The notes under the pieces: generated by a model
Seen by the model: only the letters and a program-made list of their open reading frames with translations
What the model was told of the DNA's origin: nothing
The model's database searches: none
Made by a program: the position numbers and the translations under genes
Part shown: positions 8,445 through 16,475 of the stretch, piece by piece
Layout: the number at the start of each line of letters is the position of its first letter
How positions within the stretch are numbered: the first letter of the stretch is position 1
Source of the DNA: an uncultured Eubacteriales bacterium
Lineage (GTDB): Bacteria; Bacillota; Clostridia; Oscillospirales; Acutalibacteraceae
Direction: 5' to 3'
Length of the DNA: 46,014 nucleotides
Assembly (NCBI GenBank): GCA_900315255.1
Contig: OMYH01000014.1
Location: forward strand, 1 to 46,014

Positions 8445-8472
8445 ATTCGATAAACATTATGAGGTATAATAT

Positions 8473-9396
8473 ATGAAACGGTTTTTTGAAAAAAATAAAA
8501 CCCGTTTAATTGTGGGAGCAATAATTATAGCAGCTTTAACCTCAGCGTTTTTTTTGGGGGAGAAGCTGCCGGCAAAAGAAATACCCGATATCTCTGCTGC
8601 TACCTCTGATACTGCATTAACGGTTACAGCCGACAGTGAGTCTTCGGTACATCACGAAAGCAGCTTTGTATCCCATGTATCAGGTCAGCAGAATACGTCT
8701 GCCGAATCAAAGAATAGTAATTCCTCCGCAAACGATAGTTCGATGTCTGTCAGCAGTACAAAAGAGGAATCAAAAACAAGTTCTTCCGCAGTTCCCGCAG
8801 CGTTCAGCAGCAAAACGCAGATCAGCTCTGCCGAACAGAGTGATAATCCCGAAGGCGAAGAAACTCCTTCATCCGATGAGAATACCGATAGAACAGACGA
8901 ATCGTCTTTTTACGGGGAAGAAACAGATCCCGACAGCGATTCTTCTGCATCCTCCGAGGATGTTTTGAACAGTAATGATTCAGACGGGGAATACCGGTGT
9001 ACGCTCACCGTCAGTTGTGTCAATGCTTTGACAAACGAAAAGCTGAGCGAAAGTATAAGAGAATTATTACCTTCCGACGGGTCGATTCTGGAAGAAACAG
9101 AGTTTAGCTTTTCGGAAGGAGAATCTCCCTTCACGCTGCTCCAAAGAGTTTGTCGGAAAAACGGGATACCCTTTGAATACTCTGTTATACCGCTTACGGG
9201 CGGCATTTATGTCGAGGGGATAAATAATCTGTACGAGCTGGACTGCGGCAGCCTTTCGGGGTGGATGTACAGTGTAAACGGAGAATTTCCGTCGGTAAGC
9301 TGTTCTGATATTACGCTTTCCGAAGGAGATCGTGTGGCTTTTTTGTATACCTGTGATCTCGGTGACGATGTAGGTAATCATTACAGAGGTGATTGA
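8473..9396 (+). CDS. Membrane-anchored DUF4430 (transcobalamin-like beta domain) protein
   Basis: The 307 residues comprise an N-terminal signal anchor (about 12-29), a long low-complexity Ser/Thr/Glu/Asp linker (about 40-170) that would reach through the wall, and one DUF4430 domain (about 173-303). The hallmark SGWMYSVNG is clear, as are FTLLQRVCRKNGI and the closing DRVAFLYTCDLG. In transcobalamins this domain forms the lid over the corrin ring. It sits between the barrel protein and EcfT; EcfT starts one base after its stop, so they are surely co-expressed. I infer a membrane-proximal corrinoid receptor that hands the ligand to the ECF transporter. The ATG at 8473 has a GAGG box eight bases upstream. 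Confidence 0.75.
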   Translation: MKRFFEKNKTRLIVGAIIIAALTSAFFLGEKLPAKEIPDISAATSDTALTVTADSESSVHHESSFVSHVSGQQNTSAESKNSNSSANDSSMSVSSTKEESKTSSSAVPAAFSSKTQISSAEQSDNPEGEETPSSDENTDRTDESSFYGEETDPDSDSSASSEDVLNSNDSDGEYRCTLTVSCVNALTNEKLSESIRELLPSDGSILEETEFSFSEGESPFTLLQRVCRKNGIPFEYSVIPLTGGIYVEGINNLYELDCGSLSGWMYSVNGEFPSVSCSDITLSEGDRVAFLYTCDLGDDVGNHYRGD

Positions 9397-9397
9397 T

Positions 9398-10285
9398 ATG
9401 GAAACAGGCTTCGGAAGATTTCACCCTGCCGCTGCGCTGTTGTATTTTGTTTCGGTGCTGACTGTTACTATGGTGATAATGAATCCTGTTCTGCTGATTA
9501 TTTCGTGCGCTGCCGCCGTACTGAATATTGCTTATTTCGGAGGGATCAACGCAGTCTTTCATTACCTTAAGCTGACGTTTTTTACTTCTGTTATGATCAT
9601 AGTAATTAACCCTTTGATAAGTCACAAGGGGATAACAATTCTATTGTATTTGCCTGACGGTAACCCTCTCACTCTTGAATCTGTAATATTCGGTATTGCC
9701 GCCGCTGTGATGATGTCCTGCATTTTTGCATGGTTTTATACTATAAATCGTGTTTTCACGTCCGACAAGATCATCTGTCTTTTTGGTAATTTTATGCCGA
9801 AAATAGCTTTGCTTATTTCAATGACTCTGAACTTTGCGGAAAAGTTCATCATTAAACTGCGGGATGTCAGAGCGGTGCAGTCAACAATAGGTATTGACAC
9901 AGCTAAAGGTTCTCTGATGAAAAGACTGAAGAATTCCGTCACGATCTTTTCTATTATGATCCAATGGGCGATGGAAAGCTCGGTCGATACTGCGGACTCC
10001 ATGAAAAGCCGCGGATACGGATTGAAAAAACGTACAAGCTACACTGTGTACAGAATATTTCCGAGAGATATTATCATGTTGGTCTTTATACTGATTTGCG
10101 ATGCATTGATCCTGACAGCATTCCGGTCGGGTGCTGTAAATTACAGTTATTATCCGTCATTTTCGTTTGGAATACAGATAATTAATATTGCGGTATACTT
10201 TATCTTTGCGGCTCTTTGTCTGATGCCGCTTTTGATCAATATCAGGGAGGACGGAAAATGGAAATATATAAGATCGAACATCTGA
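9398..10285 (+). CDS. ecfT: ECF transporter T component (EcfT)
   Basis: This 295-residue membrane protein has about six hydrophobic segments and the cytosolic coupling-helix region expected of EcfT. SMKSRGYG near 201-208 is the second coupling motif (X-R-G, here S204-R205-G206), which docks on the ATPases. EcfT links the ATP hydrolysis of EcfA/EcfA' to toppling of the substrate-binding S component. I chose the ATG at 9398 (AGAGGTG box eight bases upstream) over a GTG at 9389. Its 3' end overlaps the ATPase/S-component gene by 28 bases. Dedicated neighbours make this a specific (group I) rather than shared (group II) ECF module. Confidence 0.9.
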   Translation: METGFGRFHPAAALLYFVSVLTVTMVIMNPVLLIISCAAAVLNIAYFGGINAVFHYLKLTFFTSVMIIVINPLISHKGITILLYLPDGNPLTLESVIFGIAAAVMMSCIFAWFYTINRVFTSDKIICLFGNFMPKIALLISMTLNFAEKFIIKLRDVRAVQSTIGIDTAKGSLMKRLKNSVTIFSIMIQWAMESSVDTADSMKSRGYGLKKRTSYTVYRIFPRDIIMLVFILICDALILTAFRSGAVNYSYYPSFSFGIQIINIAVYFIFAALCLMPLLINIREDGKWKYIRSNI

Positions 10286-12891
10286 GCTTTACATATCCGA
10301 ATCAAGACGTCCCTGTTCTGAATGATCTTTCTTTTTCAGTAGAAGAAGGGGAGTTTCTGACCATTTGCGGACTTTCGGGCTGCGGCAAAAGCACACTGCT
10401 TCGTAACCTGAAAACGTCTTTGTGTCCCCATGGCAAGACCTGCGGAAATGTGTTTTTTATGGGCAGACCGTTATCTGATACAGATCAGCTTACACAAGCA
10501 GAACAGATCGGCTTTGTTATGCAGTCGCCCGACGACCAGACAGTTACCGATAAAGTGTGGCACGAACTCGCTTTCGGACCGGAGAACCTTGGAGTTCCGT
10601 CTTACGTTATACGAAGGAAAGTCGCAGAGATCGCTCTTTTTTTCGGATTCACGAATATCATGTATAATAAAATAAGCGAGCTGTCAGGAGGACAAAAGCA
10701 GCTGCTGAACCTTGCGTCCGTTATGATACAGGAGCCTTCTGTGCTGATACTTGACGAGCCTGTTTCTCAGCTTGACCCTGCCGCAGCGGAAGAATTCATT
10801 ATTCTTCTTGATAAGATACACAGGGAATTCGGAACTACTGTCATCTTGTGTGAACACACTTTGGAGCAGATATGTACATATACAGACAGGATCATTGTGA
10901 TGAACGCAGGCAAAATTGATTTTGAAGGAACACCGCAGGAAACGGCAAAGTATCTTTATCGCTCAAATGATCCTTTATTCGAATCAATGCCCGTATCTGC
11001 AAGAATAACGGCAGCCTGTACAAATGATCGCTATGACATTCCGATGACGGTCGGAGAGGGAAAGCGTTTCCTGACGGATTATGTAGATGGAATAAAGCTT
11101 AAAGAGGTAACCCATGAATACTATAAACCGACCGAAAAAGAGAAGCCGATCATCAAACTGAAAAACATTTTCTTTCGTTATAAAAAAGATACACCCGATG
11201 TTCTGAAAGGATTGTCTTTTTCCGCATGGAAAGGCGAGATCACCGCAATAACAGGGGGAAACGGTTCGGGAAAAACAACTTTGCTCAAAACGATAGCAGA
11301 CATTCTGCACCCATACAGCGGCTTGCTGACCGTTGGAAAAAAAGAGGGGAAATCTCCCAAAATATGTTTGCTGCCGCAGGATCCAAGGAATTTGTTTTTG
11401 AAAGAATCTGTAGAGCAGGATCTCCTTTCTGCTTTTTCAGGAGATAAAAACCCGGACGAGTGTACTGATGCTGTTAAGCGGATGCTTGAGTTCTGCGGTC
11501 TGGAAGATGTGAAATATCGTCACCCATATGATCTTTCGGGAGGAGAACAGCAGAAAGCTGCTTTGGCGAAGGTGCTGCTGTACGGTCCCGATGTACTCCT
11601 GCTTGACGAGCCTGTAAAGGGTATGGATGTGAGATCAAAGTCCGAAACAGGGGAGATGCTCCGCTGCCTTGCCAAAGCAGGGGTATGCGTAATCATGGTC
11701 AGTCATGATATTGAATTTTGTGCGGAGTATGCCGACAGATGCGCATTTTTCTTCGATGGCGATGTTGTAGGCACTGCACCCCCCGACAGCTTTTTTTCGA
11801 AGAATACTTTTTTTACCACGCCTGCGGCGGCAATGGCGAAGAATGTGATACCCAATGCCGTTACTGCGAATGATATTCGCAGGGCGATTTCTGTTTCTTT
11901 GCCTGATAAGGCTGAGAACAGACCTCCGTTTGTTTTTCCAAAAACAGGTATGACTGCACAAGGGGAAACAAAGATAAAAAGAAAAACAAAAACCTATCCG
12001 AAGATCTTATTCTTTTTTTCTTCGGTACTGTTTTTGTTCTATGCTGTGTTAAGACATTTCTTTGAAACAACTATTCCGATAAAGAAAACGGTTCTCGACA
12101 TAGCGGTGATTACGCTTTTGCTTATATTTCTTATTGTTCTTTCAGGGAAGAAATCACCTGCCGAAAACATATCGATACGGCGTGTCAAACAGTCGTCGGG
12201 TTACATAGCGTCAGAAATTATATTTATACTTACCGCCGTACCCATAACGATATTTATAGGAATAATCTGTTTCGGTGACGCAAAGTATTTGTTTATATCT
12301 CTTTTGATAATGCTCGAATGTACCGTCCCGTTTCTTGCCGCATTTGAAAAATCGCATATTCGCACAAGAGAATTGGTTTTGATAGCGGTAATGTGTGCTA
12401 TGGCAGTTACTGCACGAGCGGCATTTTATATGTTTCCGCAGCTAAAGCCCATTACGGCGATAGTGATCATCGCAGGAGCATCTCTTGGTGCGGAATCCGG
12501 GTTTCTGGTCGGGTCTGTTTCCATGCTTGTATCAAATATTCTTTTCGGACAGGGTCCGTGGACGCCATGGCAGATGTTTGCCATGGGCATGACAGGCTTT
12601 TTATCGGGCATAATATTCGGAAGAAGCTCTTTTCCAAAAAACAAATACTCGTTTGCTGTATTCGGTTTTTTTTCAGCACTTTTATATGGCGGTATAATGA
12701 ATCCTGCTGCGATAATCATGTCGCACATGGAGCTGTCATACGGTAATATTATTGCTTTTTATGCAACGGGTCTGCCGCCGGACGTTGTTCACGGTGTTTC
12801 AACAGCCTTATTTTTATTTTTGGCAGCTGTTCCCATGATACGCAAGATAGAGCGTGTCAAGTTGAAATACGGTTTGATCTGTGAGAACTGA
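10258..12891 (+). CDS. Fused ECF transporter: EcfA-EcfA' tandem ATPases plus C-terminal S component, candidate corrinoid importer
   Basis: One 877-residue polypeptide carries two ABC ATPases and a membrane domain. ATPase 1 (about 1-235) has Walker A with K44, signature LSGGQKQ from 142 and Walker B LILDEP; ATPase 2 (about 285-520) has Walker A with K339, signature LSGGEQQ from 426 and LLLDEP. After a basic linker come four hydrophobic segments (about 577-700) of unknown role and then a six-helix S component (about 702-870) with GQGPWTPWQMFAMGMTGF, a sequence typical of predicted cobalamin-type S components (CbrT-like; from memory, not searched). The start at 10258 has an AGGGAGG box; an upstream start at 10216 would lie deep within ecfT. 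The neighbouring DUF4430 proteins and MetH support a corrinoid substrate. A riboflavin, queuosine or metal substrate is not excluded. Confidence 0.85.
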   Translation: MEIYKIEHLSFTYPNQDVPVLNDLSFSVEEGEFLTICGLSGCGKSTLLRNLKTSLCPHGKTCGNVFFMGRPLSDTDQLTQAEQIGFVMQSPDDQTVTDKVWHELAFGPENLGVPSYVIRRKVAEIALFFGFTNIMYNKISELSGGQKQLLNLASVMIQEPSVLILDEPVSQLDPAAAEEFIILLDKIHREFGTTVILCEHTLEQICTYTDRIIVMNAGKIDFEGTPQETAKYLYRSNDPLFESMPVSARITAACTNDRYDIPMTVGEGKRFLTDYVDGIKLKEVTHEYYKPTEKEKPIIKLKNIFFRYKKDTPDVLKGLSFSAWKGEITAITGGNGSGKTTLLKTIADILHPYSGLLTVGKKEGKSPKICLLPQDPRNLFLKESVEQDLLSAFSGDKNPDECTDAVKRMLEFCGLEDVKYRHPYDLSGGEQQKAALAKVLLYGPDVLLLDEPVKGMDVRSKSETGEMLRCLAKAGVCVIMVSHDIEFCAEYADRCAFFFDGDVVGTAPPDSFFSKNTFFTTPAAAMAKNVIPNAVTANDIRRAISVSLPDKAENRPPFVFPKTGMTAQGETKIKRKTKTYPKILFFFSSVLFLFYAVLRHFFETTIPIKKTVLDIAVITLLLIFLIVLSGKKSPAENISIRRVKQSSGYIASEIIFILTAVPITIFIGIICFGDAKYLFISLLIMLECTVPFLAAFEKSHIRTRELVLIAVMCAMAVTARAAFYMFPQLKPITAIVIIAGASLGAESGFLVGSVSMLVSNILFGQGPWTPWQMFAMGMTGFLSGIIFGRSSFPKNKYSFAVFGFFSALLYGGIMNPAAIIMSHMELSYGNIIAFYATGLPPDVVHGVSTALFLFLAAVPMIRKIERVKLKYGLICEN

Positions 12892-12957
12892 TCATTTCCT
12901 TTTGATGTGTACATCAATATGGAGCGGTAAAATCTTCTCAAAAAAATAAAAAATTTC

Positions 12958-12986
12958 TTTACAAACCGATCTGATTGTGATATAAT
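12958..12986 (+). promoter_or_regulatory. Strong extended -10 promoter of rpsO
   Basis: TTTACA (12958-12963) and TATAAT (12981-12986) are 17 bases apart, with TGA before the -10. This marks rpsO as a new transcription unit rather than part of the transporter run. Confidence 0.85.
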
Positions 12987-13016
12987 ATCATCATGCTGTG
13001 CATACGGCAGCGGTTA

Positions 13017-13078
13017 TACCCCTTTCACGGTTGTTGGTTTCACCTTGACCGCATTCTGTGAAATGTCCGAAAAGGGTA
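13017..13078 (+). promoter_or_regulatory. Structured rpsO leader, likely S15 autoregulatory RNA
   Basis: Nested helices can be drawn: TACCC..TTTC (from 13017) with GAAAAGGGTA (to 13078), TTTCAC (13023-13028) with GTGAAA (13058-13063), and CGGT (13028-13031) with ACCG (13048-13051). The leader ends 27 bases before the rpsO ATG. S15 is known to repress its own mRNA through unrelated leader folds in different bacterial groups; that this one binds S15 is inference. Confidence 0.5.
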
Positions 13079-13105
13079 AATAGTATTATAAAGGTGGATT
13101 TTCAA

Positions 13106-13369
13106 ATGACAAAGGCAGAAAAGACTGCTATCATGGCAGAATATGCAACACACGAAGGCGATACAGGTTCTCCTGAGGTACAGATCGCTGTTCTCACAAA
13201 GAGGATCAATGACCTCACAGAGCATCTTAAGACTCATAAGAAGGATCATCATTCTCGCCGCGGTCTTCTTAAGATGGTTGGTAAGAGAAGAAATCTTCTC
13301 AACTACCTGATCAAGGTTGACATCGAGAGATATCGTTCTATCATCGCAAGACTTGGCATTCGTAAATAA
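13106..13369 (+). CDS. rpsO: 30S ribosomal protein S15
   Basis: S15 is a primary 16S rRNA binder that organises the central domain of the small subunit. The 87-residue product matches the family's usual 88-89 residues, with the conserved [25 protein letters not shown] and RRNLLNYL stretches, the latter two in the RNA-binding helices. The ATG at 13106 is preceded by AAGGTGG; an in-frame start at 13058 would lie inside the structured leader and is rejected. As in many bacteria, pnp follows. Confidence 0.97.
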   Translation: MTKAEKTAIMAEYATHEGDTGSPEVQIAVLTKRINDLTEHLKTHKKDHHSRRGLLKMVGKRRNLLNYLIKVDIERYRSIIARLGIRK

Positions 13370-13382
13370 TTCATCAAGAGAA

Positions 13383-13410
13383 GGGGACAGATGTTTATTC
13401 GTCTGTCCCC
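13383..13410 (+). terminator. Hairpin after rpsO
   Basis: GGGGACAGA (13383-13391) pairs perfectly with 13402-13410, ten-base loop. Only a poor U-rich tail follows, so it may be a leaky terminator or a processing hairpin ahead of pnp. Confidence 0.6.
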
Positions 13411-13431
13411 ACAAGTTCAAATTTTGTTTAA

Positions 13432-13449
13432 AAAGTGTTAACACACTTT
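13432..13449. promoter_or_regulatory. Operator-like palindrome between rpsO and pnp
   Basis: AAAGTGT-TAAC-ACACTTT is a perfect 7-bp inverted repeat. It lies between a possible -35 (TTGTTT, 13424-13429) and a -10-like TATATA (13449-13454). It could be a regulator site on a pnp promoter; no cognate regulator is evident. Confidence 0.3.
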
Positions 13450-13560
13450 ATATAAAAACAGAGTTGTGCAGGTATATTTAGCGGTAAAATATGCGTTCAG
13501 ATAATTGAGCATATATTTTATTGCTAAGTAACTGCAGCGCTCTTAAAAGGAGATGTAAAA

Positions 13561-15774
13561 ATGGCTAATACAATGAAGACTTTTGACAAGTTCAGAGTTT
13601 TTGAAACAGAGTTTGCAGGCCGTCCGCTCATAGTTGAAACAGGCAAAATGGCTCAGCTTGCGAACGGATCATGCCTTGTTCGTTACGGTGATACCGTGGT
13701 TCAGGCAGCAGTTACAGCGTCGGCAAAGCCCAGAGAAGGCGTAGACTTCTTCCCACTTTCGGTTGATTACGAGGAGAAGCTGTATGCTATAGGCAAGATC
13801 CCCGGATCGTACCTCAAAAGAGAGGGCAAGCCTTCCGAAAAAGCAATTCTCACATCAAGAGTAATAGACAGACCTATCAGACCCCTTTTCCCGAAGGATA
13901 TGAGAAATGACTGCTCGATCGTTGCAACCGTTATGTCGGTTGATCCCGACTGTTCGCCCGAGATAACAGCTATGGTTGCGACCTCGATCGCTCTTTCAAT
14001 TTCCGATGTTCCGTGGAACGGACCTGTAAGCAGCGTTTCAGTCGGATATGTTGACGGAGAATATGTGATCAATCCGAACAAGGAACAGAGAGCAGTCAGC
14101 AGAATGGCTGTAACGGTAGCGTCTACAGATTCCCGTATTGCTATGATCGAAGCAGGCGCAGACTGTGTTTCCGATGATGTTATGTATAATGGTATTATGG
14201 CAGGTCATGAAGCAAACCAGAGCATCATTGAGTTTATCAAGGGAATTCAGGCAGAGATAGGCAAGGCAAAGTTTGAATATCCGAGCAACGAGCCTGATCA
14301 CGATATGTTTGAGGCTATAAAGGCTTTCTGCGAAGAGGATGTCAAGGCGGCTCTCGATACAGATGATAAGACTGTAAGAGACGAGAGACTCAAGCCGATC
14401 TATGAGGCAGTACATGAGAAATTCGATGAGATCTATCCCGAGATGGAAGCTCAGATAGATGATTGCCTTTATAAGACACAGAAGTATATAGTAAGACGTT
14501 GGCTGCTTGACGAGCAGAAGCGTGTTGACGGAAGAGGTATGAACGACATTCGTCCGCTTGCATCGGAGGTAGGCATTCTTCCGAGAGTACACGGTTCGGG
14601 TCTTTTTACAAGAGGTCAGACTCAGGTCCTCACAATTACAACACTCGGTCCTGTATCCGAAAAGCAGCTGCTTGACGGTATTGACGACGAGGTAGAGAAG
14701 AGATATATTCATCACTATAACTTCCCGAGCTATTCTGTTGGTGAGACAAAGCCGAGCAGAGGTCCGGGACGCCGTGAGATCGGTCACGGCGCACTTGCAG
14801 AGAGAGCACTCTTGCCGGTTATTCCTTCGGTTGAAGAGTTCCCCTATGCTATCCGCCTTGTAAGTGAGGTAGTATCCTCGAACGGCTCAACATCGCAGGG
14901 ATCGGTATGCGGTTCAACATTGTCGCTTATGGATGCAGGTGTTCCTATAAAAGCTCCTGTAGCAGGTATTTCCTGCGGCCTTATAACCGAGGGAGAACGT
15001 TGGATGACAATGGTAGACATTCAGGGACTCGAGGATTTCTTCGGTGACATGGACTTCAAGGTTGCAGGTACAAAGGACGGAATCACAGCTATCCAGATGG
15101 ATCTGAAGATCAGCGGTCTTACACCCGAAATGGTCAAAGACGCTCTCGAAAAGACGCATAAGGCACGCAATTACATCCTTGACGAGGTAATGCTAAAGGC
15201 TATTCCCGAGCCGAGAAAAGAGCTTTCTCCCTATGCTCCCAAGATGTACAATACTGTTATTCCTGCCGATAAGATCAGCGAGGTCATCGGTAAGAGCGGA
15301 AAGGTTATCAAGGAGATCCAGGCTCAGTTTGAGGTTAAGGTCGATATTGAAGAAAACGGCGATATTGGCAATGTATTTGTCAGCGGTATGGATGCCGATA
15401 AGTGTAAGGGCGCAGTGGCAGCGATTGACCTGATCGCTAACGGTCCCGAGATAGGTGCAATATTCTATGGCAGAGTTACAAGAATAATGGACTTCGGCGC
15501 ATTTGTCGAGATCGCACCCGGCATGGAAGGCTTGTGCCATATCTCAAGACTTGATGTTAAACGTACCGAGCAGGTTACAGATGTTGTTACCGAAGGAGAT
15601 ACTATTATAGTCAAGGTGCTTGAGATCGATGACAAGGGAAGACTGAATCTTTCCAGAAGAGATGCTCTGATCGAAGTTGAAGGTCTCAAACCCGAGAATG
15701 ATATTTCTCAGTCCCCGAGAAAGCCTCGCGGCGGAAATGACAGAAGACCGGGTTCCAAACGACCGAAGTATTGA
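13561..15774 (+). CDS. pnp: Polyribonucleotide nucleotidyltransferase (PNPase)
   Basis: PNPase degrades RNA 3' to 5' by phosphorolysis and is a core member of bacterial degradosomes. The 737 residues show the expected order: first RNase PH domain (about 10-145; EGVDFFPLSVDYEEK), the helical domain (about 240-320), second RNase PH domain (about 320-545; SNGSTSQGSVCGSTL and the catalytic core near IQGLEDFFGDMDFK), a KH domain (about 555-615; VIGKSGKVIKEI) and an S1 domain (about 625-693; GRVTRIMDFGAFVEI), then a basic Arg/Pro tail. Start at the ATG after AAAAGGAG. Downstream of rpsO as in many bacteria; probably both read-through and its own promoter. Confidence 0.97.
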   Translation: MANTMKTFDKFRVFETEFAGRPLIVETGKMAQLANGSCLVRYGDTVVQAAVTASAKPREGVDFFPLSVDYEEKLYAIGKIPGSYLKREGKPSEKAILTSRVIDRPIRPLFPKDMRNDCSIVATVMSVDPDCSPEITAMVATSIALSISDVPWNGPVSSVSVGYVDGEYVINPNKEQRAVSRMAVTVASTDSRIAMIEAGADCVSDDVMYNGIMAGHEANQSIIEFIKGIQAEIGKAKFEYPSNEPDHDMFEAIKAFCEEDVKAALDTDDKTVRDERLKPIYEAVHEKFDEIYPEMEAQIDDCLYKTQKYIVRRWLLDEQKRVDGRGMNDIRPLASEVGILPRVHGSGLFTRGQTQVLTITTLGPVSEKQLLDGIDDEVEKRYIHHYNFPSYSVGETKPSRGPGRREIGHGALAERALLPVIPSVEEFPYAIRLVSEVVSSNGSTSQGSVCGSTLSLMDAGVPIKAPVAGISCGLITEGERWMTMVDIQGLEDFFGDMDFKVAGTKDGITAIQMDLKISGLTPEMVKDALEKTHKARNYILDEVMLKAIPEPRKELSPYAPKMYNTVIPADKISEVIGKSGKVIKEIQAQFEVKVDIEENGDIGNVFVSGMDADKCKGAVAAIDLIANGPEIGAIFYGRVTRIMDFGAFVEIAPGMEGLCHISRLDVKRTEQVTDVVTEGDTIIVKVLEIDDKGRLNLSRRDALIEVEGLKPENDISQSPRKPRGGNDRRPGSKRPKY

Positions 15775-15798
15775 TTAAAAATAATATAAAATTATTTT

Positions 15799-15829
15799 CC
15801 GGGCAGCAAAAGTGCTGTCCGGTTATTGT
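15799..15829 (+). terminator. Intrinsic terminator of pnp
   Basis: CCGGGCAGCA (15799-15808) pairs with 15813-15822 (one G.U), four-base loop, then TTATTGTTT. Confidence 0.8.
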
Positions 15830-15873
15830 TTGTATAAAGCTGTTAGTGTTAGCTGCTTTTTACGGGTTTTGAC

Positions 15874-15909
15874 AAAAAAACAAGTCTTCCTCAATTTGAA
15901 GAAGACTTG
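15874..15909 (-). terminator. Intrinsic terminator of the DUF4342 gene pair
   Basis: On the minus strand CAAGTCTTC/GAAGACTTG (15901-15909 with 15881-15889, extendable inward) is followed by seven T residues. It faces the pnp terminator, separating convergent units. Confidence 0.88.
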
Positions 15910-15925
15910 ATTTCTTTACCTTGTA

Positions 15926-16444
15926 TCAGCTAATGAAACTCTTTTTGATCATGTTTACTGCATTGTAAACAGAATCCATGAAGCTGTTAGCTTTCTTTGC
16001 ATCCAGGGTAACACCTTTGATATAATAACGCACATCAAAGAATAAACTAATTATCATAACCAACAATAACGTGCTTGCGCTGATCATGAATAACACGATC
16101 CATATAAGAAGCGGCATTGACATAACCTCTTCGTTTTTATATGATACTGTGATCTTATTCTTCCACAGTGTTTCCAGTATGGAAAGTACCGTGTTTTTGA
16201 ATTCCGAATCCTCTTGTGCAGCAGTTTTACTGCAGTTGAAATTACGGAAATCCTGTCCGGGGTTATTGCTGTATCCTTCATAACCCGAAGAGCCATACAT
16301 ATTACGGGCGGTCATATATGTTCTCTCCACATAGATCATAGCGTCTATTAAGTCGTTATTGTTTTTTTCCAAAGCTTCCTCTGCCTGCTCACGGGTTATT
16401 CCCGATTTGCTCATGATTTTTTCTATCATTTCATCCTTTGTCAT
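15926..16444 (-). CDS. UBA-like + DUF4342 membrane protein (shorter paralogue)
   Basis: The 172-residue protein has an N-terminal three-helix UBA/TS-N-like domain (about 1-45; TREQAEEALEKNNNDLIDAMIYVE), a polar linker, a DUF4342-like segment (about 85-110; WKNKITVSYKNEEVMSMPLL) running into two hydrophobic stretches (about 107-137), and a short helical tail. The function of DUF4342 is not known. I chose the ATG at 16444 (GGAAGG nine bases upstream) rather than the TTG at 16450, which leaves only three bases after the box. It lies 31 bases after the longer paralogue and ends at a strong terminator, so the two form one unit. Confidence 0.75.
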   Translation of the reverse strand: MTKDEMIEKIMSKSGITREQAEEALEKNNNDLIDAMIYVERTYMTARNMYGSSGYEGYSNNPGQDFRNFNCSKTAAQEDSEFKNTVLSILETLWKNKITVSYKNEEVMSMPLLIWIVLFMISASTLLLVMIISLFFDVRYYIKGVTLDAKKANSFMDSVYNAVNMIKKSFIS

Positions 16445-16475
16445 AATCAATCACCTTCCAATTAAGCTGTCACTG

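Noticed and set aside
12891..12925. TGATGT/ACATCA hairpin as terminator of the transporter run
   Set aside because: The stem is only five or six bases with almost no loop, and there is no adjacent U-tract; not strong enough to call.
14038..14787. 249-codon minus-strand frame inside pnp
   Set aside because: Shadow of the RNase PH and linker coding region; composition rich in Cys/Ser/Leu and no start signals.
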